From positions 1 through 23,212 of the IMG/VR virus record IMGVR_UViG_3300008107_000912: DNA of 23,212 nt; one strand, written 5' to 3'. This DNA comes from a virus. The notes under the pieces are model-generated. The model searched no databases and was not told the origin of the DNA. It saw only the letters and a list, made by a program, of their open reading frames with translations. A program made the translations under genes and the position numbers. Of this stretch, positions 7,407 to 15,477 are shown in pieces (the stretch's first letter is position 1; every line of letters begins with the position of its first letter).

Positions 7407-10400
7407 GTGGCGGGTTTGACTTTTGTTAATCAGGTTGGTGCTGTTGAGGGTATGAATCAGGCTGCTCCGGGTACGCTTATTCCGGATACGTTTGTACGTT
7501 GGTCGCAGGATGTGTTGTTTGATCGTGCTGGACTTATTCGTCGTCGTGGTCCGTTTACTAAGTTTGATTTGTATAAGACGGATGCGGCTACTAGTCTTCC
7601 TGTTGTGACGGAGTTTACGGCGGCTGATTCGACTAGTGAAGTTATTCTTGGTGTTCTTTCCACGTATGATCCTATTGGTAATGAGCGTATTGGTATGCTT
7701 ATTCGTAAGACTGCTGGATCTACTTTTTCTAATATTCTTCGTGTTTTTGATAAGAATTTTACGTTTCTTGGGGAACAATTATTGCCTTTTACGGCTGATT
7801 CGCTAACTATTCTTACTGCTAAGCCTGCTCTTGGTGGTGGTTTGTGGGTTAGTTTGTCGTCAGATCCTTCTGATTCTGAGTCTCAGTACCAGTTTTTTTG
7901 GCGTGGTGGTTATAATAATGGTAATAATCTTATTACTAGGGCTTCGTGTGTTTTTGAGGTTGATGCTTCTGGTGTTACTGGGTTTGATCCTGAGCATAGT
8001 TCTTATACTACTAGTGTTACGGTTCCTAGTGGTTCTGGTGGTACTACTGGTCTTAGTGTTGGTCAGTTTGTTTTTGCTAGTGTAGTTGTTGGTGGTGTTA
8101 CAAAGTATAGATATATTGGTGTGGTTTCTAATATTCCTGATGCTACGCATATTACTCTTGAGAAGAGGCCGTATATGTGGAGTGATGTTATTGATAATAA
8201 TCATAGTGTTACTTATAATATTGTTTCGTCTGCTGGTACTGGTAGTAGTCCTAATTATGTTACCTTTAGAATTGATGGGCCGAATAAAGTTCTTTTTACT
8301 ACTGGAGATTTTATTACGGTTGCGAGTCATAGTGTTTCTGCGTATAATACGGATCATGAAATTACTAGTGTTGTAGAAACTTTAAGTGGTGCTACAATTA
8401 ATTATACTACTATTACTACTAAAACTATTCGTGTTAGTGATGGTAGTGGTGGTACTATGCGTATGAAGAATGATATTCAAAGTACTAGTCTTACTCAGAA
8501 TCTTGTCTTTACTAGTGTGCGTCCGCATATTCATATTCATGGTCGTGGTTTGTTAAATACGACTACAGATAGTGTTGCGTTGACTAGTGGTACTGCGGGT
8601 ACTAGTGGTGAGGGGCATTGGAAGTCGGCTGCTGTTACTAATTGGAATGTTTATCGTGCTAGTGATAATGCGTATTATGGTAAAGTAAAAGAAATTACTA
8701 ATAATACTACTGGTAATTTTTGGGCTGATCCGGGTATTAATACTACTGGTGACGAGTATATTATGAAGCCTATTACTGATATTAAGTTGACTGATGCTAT
8801 TACTAATGATTATATGGTTAATAATCGTACGTCTGATACTTTTGCTGGTTTGTATACGGCTGTATATGCGGGCTATCAATGGTATGGTAATTTTTCTAAG
8901 GATGATCAGAATACTAATCGTGTGGTGTTTAGTGCCGCTCATGATCGTGAAGCAGTAGATTTGTCGCGTGATGCTGCTGACTCTATTGTTTTTCCGGGTA
9001 AGAGTCAGTTTCGTGGGCTTGGCTCGTCGTCGGCTGGTTTGCTAGTATTTCTAGAAGATCGTACTTATATTCTTCGTGGTAATGATCGTACTAATTTTAG
9101 TGTGGAACAACTTGTTCCAGAAGGTTGTTTGTGTCCTTCTAGTATTGTTGAGTATGGTGGTGGTGTGTTCTGGGCTGGTAAGAGTGGCATTATGTATTTT
9201 GATGGTGCTAGTGTTCGTAATCTTACTAAAGATAATCTTGGTTTGTATTATACTGATAGTCTTGATGTTTTTAATCCTATTCAGGATCGTGTGATTGGAT
9301 TTATTCATAAGAATAATCTTATTATGCATTATACTGCGTGGAAGTCTCCTTTTGATCCTATTAGGTATGAGCCTATTTATGTGTCGGATTGGGAGTCTAA
9401 TCCTGCTTATGTTGGTCGTAGTTTTAATGAGTTGGATCCGGCGTTTACGTCTGATGATCTTAATTCTGAGGCTAATGTGCCTATTTATTGGGATCAGAAG
9501 AAGTTAAATAATCCTGAGGAGTCGGCTAGTATTGGTACTACGATTACTTGGGGTGCTGATGGGGCTGCTACTGCTAAGTGGGGTGATGTGTCGTCTATTA
9601 ATAAGTATGGGCCTCTCCGTAAGAATACGAGTATGACGTTTGCTATTTATTTGCCTACTAATGCTTTGACTACAATTTCTAATATGGATCCTCGTGGTGT
9701 TGCTAGTACTGAGACTCTGTATGGTATTAAGACTATTGTTGGTGTTAATAGTGTTGAAGATCATATTACGTTTAAGGTTACTAATAAGGCGCTTACTAGT
9801 AATACGGCTACGCTTACGCTTAGTGGTGGTAATACGTTTAGTATTGGTAAGAGTATTGTTGTTGATATTGGTGATCCTATTTTTGATGGTACGTTTACTG
9901 TTACTGGTGTTACAAGTACTACGGTTTCTTATGCTAAGACGCATGCTAATGTTACATCTACTAGTGTGACTAGTGGCACTGCTACTGAGGTTTTTAATGA
10001 TAATCTTAGGGCTAGGTTTATTGATATTCATCCTGTGTTTGATACTTCTACTAATGGACCGGATGATCTTCTTGTAGAAAAACTTAATATTCCATATTCT
10101 GATCTTGTACTTGGTCCTGATTTTTATATTCAGACTAAGCATTTTACTGTTGGTGATCCTATTCTTCGTAAATGGTTCCAGCGTGTTATGATTAGTATGC
10201 TTTTGTATGATGGGGCTATGCGTATGGATCTTGTGGATGATGATGATAATGATTCGGTAGATATTTCTAAGAAGAAGCATCAGTATTGGGAATTGTTTAC
10301 TGAAACTGGTTATAATTGGGATTATCTTGGTAGGGGTGATGTGCCAGAGGATAATCCTTCTGGTCAGGTACAGTTTGGTGTTGTGTTTCCTAAACTTACT

Positions 10401-10643
10401 TCTCCTGCTAAGTCTACTTGGAATAATGTTCAGGCTACTCAAACATTTTGGGACGAGTTGTTTACGTCTGATTTTAATCGTTATGCTAAGCGATTTAGTT
10501 GGCGTTATCCTAGTGTTGGTTTTAGATTGTATCAGGTTAATAATTATAAGAAGCCTTTTAATGGTGTGGTTACTACGCCTACTCGTGTTGAGGTTCAGGG
10601 CTTTAGTATTGGGTTTAAGGCTCTTCGTCAAGGGAGGGTTTAA
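7407..10643 (+). CDS. Very large tail protein, probable nozzle/hub of the short tail
   Basis: A GTG start after AAGGGGGTGAT gives 1078 residues beginning MAGLTFVNQVGAVEGMNQAA. The segment SQDVLFDRAGLIRRRGPFTK resembles openings of tail-hub or nozzle proteins. Around residues 560-620 the strand pattern VPEGCLCPSSIVEYGGGVFW, AGKSGIMYFDGASVRNLT and FIHKNNLIMHYTAW is beta-propeller-like, as in podovirus nozzles. Two small beta modules of the same type occur near residues 285-345 (VTFRIDG...GDFITVASHSVSAYN) and 785-866 (ITFKVTN...GKSIVVDIGDPIFDGTFTV), followed by SYAKTHANVTS. I recognise this module as a frequent insertion in actinophage tail proteins. It follows the adaptor and precedes the fibres. 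ACT/AGT codons are very frequent. Fold and role are inferred; a tail-tube or minor tail role is the alternative. Confidence 0.65.
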   Translation: MAGLTFVNQVGAVEGMNQAAPGTLIPDTFVRWSQDVLFDRAGLIRRRGPFTKFDLYKTDAATSLPVVTEFTAADSTSEVILGVLSTYDPIGNERIGMLIRKTAGSTFSNILRVFDKNFTFLGEQLLPFTADSLTILTAKPALGGGLWVSLSSDPSDSESQYQFFWRGGYNNGNNLITRASCVFEVDASGVTGFDPEHSSYTTSVTVPSGSGGTTGLSVGQFVFASVVVGGVTKYRYIGVVSNIPDATHITLEKRPYMWSDVIDNNHSVTYNIVSSAGTGSSPNYVTFRIDGPNKVLFTTGDFITVASHSVSAYNTDHEITSVVETLSGATINYTTITTKTIRVSDGSGGTMRMKNDIQSTSLTQNLVFTSVRPHIHIHGRGLLNTTTDSVALTSGTAGTSGEGHWKSAAVTNWNVYRASDNAYYGKVKEITNNTTGNFWADPGINTTGDEYIMKPITDIKLTDAITNDYMVNNRTSDTFAGLYTAVYAGYQWYGNFSKDDQNTNRVVFSAAHDREAVDLSRDAADSIVFPGKSQFRGLGSSSAGLLVFLEDRTYILRGNDRTNFSVEQLVPEGCLCPSSIVEYGGGVFWAGKSGIMYFDGASVRNLTKDNLGLYYTDSLDVFNPIQDRVIGFIHKNNLIMHYTAWKSPFDPIRYEPIYVSDWESNPAYVGRSFNELDPAFTSDDLNSEANVPIYWDQKKLNNPEESASIGTTITWGADGAATAKWGDVSSINKYGPLRKNTSMTFAIYLPTNALTTISNMDPRGVASTETLYGIKTIVGVNSVEDHITFKVTNKALTSNTATLTLSGGNTFSIGKSIVVDIGDPIFDGTFTVTGVTSTTVSYAKTHANVTSTSVTSGTATEVFNDNLRARFIDIHPVFDTSTNGPDDLLVEKLNIPYSDLVLGPDFYIQTKHFTVGDPILRKWFQRVMISMLLYDGAMRMDLVDDDDNDSVDISKKKHQYWELFTETGYNWDYLGRGDVPEDNPSGQVQFGVVFPKLTSPAKSTWNNVQATQTFWDELFTSDFNRYAKRFSWRYPSVGFRLYQVNNYKKPFNGVVTTPTRVEVQGFSIGFKALRQGRV

Positions 10644-10813
10644 TGGAACAGATGCCTGATTTTGATTTGAATACGCCTCAGGGTAAGCAGGCTTTTCAAT
10701 CTTGGGTTACTAATATTATTCGTAAGGAAGTTAATTCGTATGTTCGTCAAGTGATTGGTTTGGCGAATACGGGTGAGACTACGGCGGGTGGTAGAATTAT
10801 TGTTAAAGAATAA
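10643..10813 (+). CDS. Small protein, 56 aa, upstream of fibre genes
   Basis: The ATG at 10643 overlaps the stop of the preceding gene (TAATG), and GGGAGGG lies just upstream. The product starts MEQMPDFDLNTPQGKQAFQS, continues WVTNIIRKEVNSYVRQVIGL and ends GGRIIVKE. It looks like a short amphipathic helix followed by a Gly-rich tail and has no membrane segment. No family is recognised. The coupling to the nozzle gene and the position before the fibre genes suggest a small tail or fibre-assembly component. Confidence 0.6.
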   Translation: MEQMPDFDLNTPQGKQAFQSWVTNIIRKEVNSYVRQVIGLANTGETTAGGRIIVKE

Positions 10814-10828
10814 AGAAGGAGGATGCGT

Positions 10829-12898
10829 ATGTCTGATTTAAAGGGGTATACCCCGATTTATAGTTTTCCGTATCCTCTTTCTGGGGATAGTGTTGCTAAT
10901 ACTTATTTGCGTATTCAGGAGTTGGCTGAGCGTATTGAGTCTACTTATACGATTCTTGATATTAATCTTAGTGGTGCTACTAAGTTGATGCAGCAGGGTG
11001 ATGCGGCTGGTGGGGATCTTTCTGGGACGTATCCTAGTCCTAGTATTGCTAGTGGCGCGGTTAATAATGCTAAGATTGCTGCTGATGCTGCTATTGCGTA
11101 TTCTAAACTTAATCTTGCTAATAGTATTGTTAGTAGTGATATTGTTGATGGGACTATTACTGGTTCTGATATTGTGAGTAGTGTGAGTCTTGGTGGTAAT
11201 CCTACTACGACTACGCAGAGTGTGGTTGATAATTCTTCTCGTATTGCTACGACGGAGTTTGTTCAGGATTTGTTTGCTGAGTCGCAGGGTACTGCGTTTG
11301 ATACTCATGTGCAGAATGTTACTAATGCTCATGATATTGATATTCCTAGTATTGTGTATACGACGGATACGGGTACTGTTACTAGTACTATGATTGCTAA
11401 TAATACTATTGTTAATGCGGATGTTAATACGGCTGCTGCGATTAGTTATTCTAAGTTGGCGCTTAATAATAGTATTTTGGAGTCTGATTTGGCGTTTAGT
11501 ATTGCTACTCAGGCAGAGTTGGATGCTCATACTGGTGCTTCTACGAGTGTGCATGGTATTACGAATACGGCTAATCTTGTGTATACAAGTGATTCTCGTC
11601 TTACTGATGCTCGTACTCCTACTGGTGGTGCTGGCGGAGTGTTGTCGGGTACGTATCCTAATCCGGGTTTTGCTGTGGATATGGCTACTCAGTCTGAACT
11701 TGATACTCACGCCTCGGATACTACTAGTGTTCATGGTATTGCTGACACTAGTGTCTTAGCGACCGCTACGGATGTCTCTACGGCCGTTTCTACGCACTCT
11801 AGCGATACGACTAGCGTTCACGGCATTGCTGATACGAGCGCCTTAGCGACGGCTACAGATGTGTCTACGGCGGTGTCTACTCACTCGTCTGATACTACTA
11901 GTGTGCATGGTATTAGTAATACTGCTGATCTGGTTCTTACTGGTGATGCTCGGTTGAGTGATGCGCGTACTCCTACGAGTCATGCTGGTACGCATGTTCC
12001 GGGCGGATCTGATGTTCTTGATTATACTAAGATTATTGGTTATGGAACATCATTGCCTACTTGGAATGCTACTACTCATCCTGCCGGTGTGTTGTGGGTT
12101 GTTAATACTGTTGGCGAGCCTTACTCGTTGTATCGTAGTGATGGTACGAGTGCTTGGAAGCAGGTTGGTGGTGGCGGTGCTAGTGTTACTGCTAGTGATA
12201 CGGCTCCTTCTAGTCCGACTAGTGGCGCTTTGTGGTTTGATTCTACTACGGGTAAGACTTTTATTTGGTATGTGGATGGGTCTTCTAATCAGTGGGTTGA
12301 GGTTGGTGAGGCTAGTCAGTTAGCAATTCCTTCGCATGGTTCGTCGCATGTGCGTGGTGGTAGTGATATTATCGACGGTGATCGTGTTCAAGTTGATTAT
12401 GTTCCTACTAATTATACTCGTAATGCTGCGGCTAGTGGTGCTGGTGATGTTACTGATTTGACGGCTAATCTTAGTGGTATTGATAATAAATTTAACGCTT
12501 TACCACGCGGAGTAATGGCATATGTAACTAGTACCGCAACAACAGCGGTAACAACTACAAATACTGTTTATTTAACTTCACCGGCATTTACAGCAGTTGC
12601 GGGACGACTTTACAAAATTTCGTACTATGAAGGTGGAATTGGGCCAGCCGGGGCAACGGGAGCCGTTCTTATTACGCTCAGAATTAACCTTACTAACACG
12701 GCTGGAACTCAATATGGGTATGGCAACTTTCCAAGTGCTGGCGGAGGTAATAACACTTCTTGTTTTACTAGCATTATTACAACGCTTGCTGCTGGTAGTA
12801 CAGTAATTGTTGGAGCGGCAGCAATTTCTACGGGTAGTGCTAACCGAGGTGGCGGAATTACCTCGTGGCTTGCAGTTGAAGATATTGGCCCAGCATAA
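10829..12898 (+). CDS. Tail fibre 1 with tandem SVHG repeats and jelly-roll-like receptor-binding tip
   Basis: The ATG at 10829 has GGAGG six bases upstream; the ATG at 10823 abuts that site and is rejected. The 689 residues begin MSDLKGYTPIYSFPYPLSGD, probably the virion-attachment part. A long shaft follows with GDLSGTYPSPSIA, KIAADAAIAYSKL and three HxxDTTSVHGI repeats (residues about 294-362). Then come a PGGSDVLDYTKI segment and IPSHGSSHVRGGSDIIDGDR. The C-terminal 135 residues (from about 554) look like a C1q/TNF-type jelly roll: AVAGRLYKISYYEGGIGPAG, LRINLTNTAGTQYGYG, ending WLAVEDIGPA. This ending is common in actinophage fibres. The tip is encoded with A/C-ending codons (gca, aca, gta, tta) unlike the shaft, which suggests acquisition. 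It should recognise the host surface. Confidence 0.8.
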   Translation: MSDLKGYTPIYSFPYPLSGDSVANTYLRIQELAERIESTYTILDINLSGATKLMQQGDAAGGDLSGTYPSPSIASGAVNNAKIAADAAIAYSKLNLANSIVSSDIVDGTITGSDIVSSVSLGGNPTTTTQSVVDNSSRIATTEFVQDLFAESQGTAFDTHVQNVTNAHDIDIPSIVYTTDTGTVTSTMIANNTIVNADVNTAAAISYSKLALNNSILESDLAFSIATQAELDAHTGASTSVHGITNTANLVYTSDSRLTDARTPTGGAGGVLSGTYPNPGFAVDMATQSELDTHASDTTSVHGIADTSVLATATDVSTAVSTHSSDTTSVHGIADTSALATATDVSTAVSTHSSDTTSVHGISNTADLVLTGDARLSDARTPTSHAGTHVPGGSDVLDYTKIIGYGTSLPTWNATTHPAGVLWVVNTVGEPYSLYRSDGTSAWKQVGGGGASVTASDTAPSSPTSGALWFDSTTGKTFIWYVDGSSNQWVEVGEASQLAIPSHGSSHVRGGSDIIDGDRVQVDYVPTNYTRNAAASGAGDVTDLTANLSGIDNKFNALPRGVMAYVTSTATTAVTTTNTVYLTSPAFTAVAGRLYKISYYEGGIGPAGATGAVLITLRINLTNTAGTQYGYGNFPSAGGGNNTSCFTSIITTLAAGSTVIVGAAAISTGSANRGGGITSWLAVEDIGPA
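11708..11914 (+). repeat. Tandem 87-bp coding repeats (29 aa) in fibre 1
   Basis: Two full units start at 11708 and 11795 and a partial third (33 bases) starts at 11882. The encoded units (HASDTTSVHGIADTSVLATA TDVSTAVST and HSSDTTSVHGIADTSALATA TDVSTAVST) match at 27 of 29 residues. The DNA differs at about 19 of 87 positions, most of them synonymous. A related unit (HTGASTSVHGITNTANLV) lies earlier near 11526. Confidence 0.85.
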
Positions 12899-12924
12899 TG
12901 ATTATTTTTAGAAAGGAGCACTAA

Positions 12925-14346
12925 TTGGCTATCAATTTCCCAGACAGTCCCACCACGGGACAAATCTTCACAAGCGGTTCTACCTCTTGGATCTATGATG
13001 GAGTCAAATGGGGACTCAATACTAACATTGCAGTCTCTAATGATAGTATGCCCGTAGGGGCTATCCTTTGGTATGCTAATACTAGTACTGCTCCTCCGGG
13101 TTGGATTGCTGCTGATGGTAGTGCTGTGTCTCGTACGACGTATGCTACTCTTTTTACGGTGATTGGTACTACTTATGGTAGTGGTGATGGTAGCACGACG
13201 TTTAACGTGCCTAGCGTGGCTGCTACGACGGGTAAGTATTATATTCGATATACTACTAGTCTTGGTACGGTGACGACTACGAGTCTTTCTACGAGTCCTG
13301 TGGGGACTATGCTTGATTGGCCTACTACGTCTAGTTATCCTACGGGATACTTACGCGCTGATGGTAGTGCCGTGTCGCGTACTAGTTATGCTGATTTGTT
13401 TGCGCTTATTGGTACTACGTATGGTACTGGTGATGGTTCTACTACGTTTAATCTTCCTAATCTTGTGGCTGCTGGTAGTGGTAGTCCTGTGAAGATTATT
13501 AAGGCTAGTCTTGGTGGTATTGTTGAGCCTAGTACTGTTGCTCACGCTGTTAGTCATACTCAAGGCGGATCAGATGTTATTACTGTTACTGGTAATCAAA
13601 TTGATAATTATCAGACGTATCGTAATGCTATTATTAATGGCAACATGAACGTGTGGCAACGAAGCACTAGTAGCACTACACTTGGTTATACTACTGCTGA
13701 TCGCTGGTGGATTAATAATGGTGGTGGAACAACTACAATTGCACGAGAGGCTACAATTGTTCCAGCAAGGTTTCAGTATGCTATGAAATGGACGCAGGCT
13801 ACTACGGCTAATGTTGTAGGTATTCAATCAATTGAGTCTATTAATTGTACTCATTTAGCAGGACAGACGGTTACTGTTTCCGGGTATTTTGCTGCTTCTG
13901 CGTCTACTAGTTTTACTATTGACTTATTATCTTCTACTTCTGTTGATATTCAGTTAGAAGTGGGTAGTACGGCTACTCCTTATGAATTCGAGCCTTTTGA
14001 GACTACTTTGAGGAAATGCCAACGGTATTATTTTAGAATTGCTGGAGGACATATTTACACGCGCCTTGGTATTGGTCATGCGTTTTCGACCACTAACGCA
14101 GTACCAATGATACTGCATCCTGTGCCTATGCGTTCGGCTCCAACCGTTTGCGAATCAGCAAATTTAGGACTGTACGCAGGCGGCGGCGTTATTGCGGCTA
14201 CACAAGCGGCTTCGCCGTTTGATTCAGCAAATCCAAACAGTAGTACAATTACAATGGTTGCTACCGGATTAACAATCGGAACAGTATATGCCTTGTTGTT
14301 TAATGCCAACATCAACGGCTATCTTGGTTTAGGTGCAGAACTTTAA
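12925..14346 (+). CDS. Tail fibre 2 with two tail-collar domains and QLEVG hinge
   Basis: A TTG start at 12925 follows GAAAGGAG with good spacing and gives 473 residues beginning (M)AINFPDSPTTGQIFTSGST. Two phage tail-collar domains lie in tandem at about 42-109 (MPVGAILWYANTSTAPPGWI...GDGSTTFNVP) and 124-190 (SPVGTMLDWPTTSSYPTGYL...GDGSTTFNLP). A domain starting NAIINGNMNVWQRS at about 234 follows. It reaches the hinge IQLEVGSTATPYEFEPFETT LRKCQRYY at 342-369. This middle domain is about 110 residues shorter than its counterpart in the next gene and is probably internally deleted. The 104-residue tip (370-473) ends GLGAEL. Codons switch from native to A/C-ending at the first 35 residues, in part of the middle domain, and exactly after the hinge. 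Confidence 0.8.
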   Translation: MAINFPDSPTTGQIFTSGSTSWIYDGVKWGLNTNIAVSNDSMPVGAILWYANTSTAPPGWIAADGSAVSRTTYATLFTVIGTTYGSGDGSTTFNVPSVAATTGKYYIRYTTSLGTVTTTSLSTSPVGTMLDWPTTSSYPTGYLRADGSAVSRTSYADLFALIGTTYGTGDGSTTFNLPNLVAAGSGSPVKIIKASLGGIVEPSTVAHAVSHTQGGSDVITVTGNQIDNYQTYRNAIINGNMNVWQRSTSSTTLGYTTADRWWINNGGGTTTIAREATIVPARFQYAMKWTQATTANVVGIQSIESINCTHLAGQTVTVSGYFAASASTSFTIDLLSSTSVDIQLEVGSTATPYEFEPFETTLRKCQRYYFRIAGGHIYTRLGIGHAFSTTNAVPMILHPVPMRSAPTVCESANLGLYAGGGVIAATQAASPFDSANPNSSTITMVATGLTIGTVYALLFNANINGYLGLGAEL

Positions 14347-14353
14347 GGAGGTG
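14333..14353 (+). repeat. 21-bp direct repeat, copy 1 (end of fibre 2)
   Basis: This segment holds the last codons (AEL), the stop codon and the following AAGGAGGTG ribosome site, and is identical to 15464-15484 at the end of fibre 3. The identity crosses the stop codon into the untranslated spacer, so protein conservation alone does not explain it. It is a possible recombination site for exchanging or deleting a whole fibre gene (1131 bp between copies). Confidence 0.8.
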
Positions 14354-14355
14354 TT

Positions 14356-15477
14356 ATGACTGTTATCGGTCATGGGTATGATGATAATGTAGGCGCTCCT
14401 GCATTTCGTAATAGAATTACAAATGGTAATATGCGCGTAAGCCAACGAGGAACAAGTTTTTCTTTTCCTGCTGGTGGAGGTACTAACTATTACCCAGTAG
14501 ATAGATTTCATATTAAAGACTATACTTGGTCTTCTGGCAGTAATATTACTGTTAGCAATGATACAACTGTATATCCTAGCAGTTTTACTAATAGTCTTAA
14601 AGTAGCCACAGGCGCAACTGGACTTACGTTTGCTTCTGGTGGTTGGCTTGGAATTACACAAAAAATTGAAGGCTATAATATTTCTGATCTTTACAACAAA
14701 AGTATTACGCTTTCTTTTTGGGTTCGTTCAAGTGTAACAGGTACTTACAGTGTTTCTTTTACTAATACTGATGTTGGCGTTGTCACTCCAGATCGAGCAT
14801 ACGTAGCAGCATATACAATTAATGCGGCTAATACGTGGGAATTTAAAACTATTACAACTAGTCTGGCTACTGCAACTGCATCTGGTACTTGGAATACTAC
14901 TACGGGTATTGGTTTGCACGTTGAGTGGGGATTAGGTTCTAATGCAAATAGGCGTACTGATACTTACAATAGTGATTGGACTAATTGGTCTTCTATTGGA
15001 TGGCAACGTACTACTCAAACGCAATGGGCTAGTACGGCTAATGCTACTTTTTATATTACTGGTGTTCAGTTAGAGGCTGGTCCGGTTGCTACTCCTTTCG
15101 AGTTTGAGCCTTTTGAGACTACGTTGAGAAAATGTCAACGATACTTTGAAAAAACATATGATTTAGGAACTGCTATTGGAGCGGCTACAGCAAATGGGTC
15201 TTTAGGTAATGACTTTATGGTTGGAGCAGATCATAATGGTTATATTGCTCAACGAATACCGTTTTTTATTACAAAAAGAATTACAAATGGAACTTTAACT
15301 GTATATGATAATGCTGGTAATGCTGGAAAAGTTACTAAGTATACGGCTAGTGGGGCTGGTATAAATAATATTACTCCTACTATTTCAGATATTTCAGAAC
15401 GTGCTTTTCGTATTTATATTGTATCACAGACTTGTGTAGGTTTTACAACACATTATACAATTAGTGCAGAACTTTAA
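14356..15477 (+). CDS. Tail fibre 3 / receptor-binding protein with intact INGNM domain and QLEAG hinge
   Basis: The ATG at 14356 follows AAGGAGGTGTT. The 373 residues begin MTVIGHGYDDNVGAPAFRNR and enter almost at once the 'RITNGNMRVSQRGTSF...YYPVDRFHI' domain. This is a carbohydrate-binding-module-like fibre domain known from many phages; it runs with strands KSITLSFWVRSSVTGTYSVS and FKTITTSLATATASGTWN to FYITGVQLEAGPVATPFEFE. The hinge EPFETTLRKCQRYF ends at 264. The tip (265-373) holds IPFFITKRITNGTLTVYDNA and ends HYTISAEL. It lacks collar domains and an obvious shaft, so it probably joins other fibre proteins or acts as a short spike. Much of it uses A-ending codons (gca, aca, gga, caa) unlike structural neighbours, suggesting transfer. 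Receptor binding is inferred. Confidence 0.75.
   Translation: MTVIGHGYDDNVGAPAFRNRITNGNMRVSQRGTSFSFPAGGGTNYYPVDRFHIKDYTWSSGSNITVSNDTTVYPSSFTNSLKVATGATGLTFASGGWLGITQKIEGYNISDLYNKSITLSFWVRSSVTGTYSVSFTNTDVGVVTPDRAYVAAYTINAANTWEFKTITTSLATATASGTWNTTTGIGLHVEWGLGSNANRRTDTYNSDWTNWSSIGWQRTTQTQWASTANATFYITGVQLEAGPVATPFEFEPFETTLRKCQRYFEKTYDLGTAIGAATANGSLGNDFMVGADHNGYIAQRIPFFITKRITNGTLTVYDNAGNAGKVTKYTASGAGINNITPTISDISERAFRIYIVSQTCVGFTTHYTISAEL

Noticed and set aside
10823-10828. ATG at 10823 as start of fibre 1
   Set aside because: It is adjacent to GGAGG (10818-10822); the ATG at 10829 has the normal six-base spacing.
11708-11914. Regular repeats that might suggest a CRISPR-like array
   Set aside because: Units are contiguous 87-bp coding repeats in frame with no spacers; they encode fibre shaft repeats.
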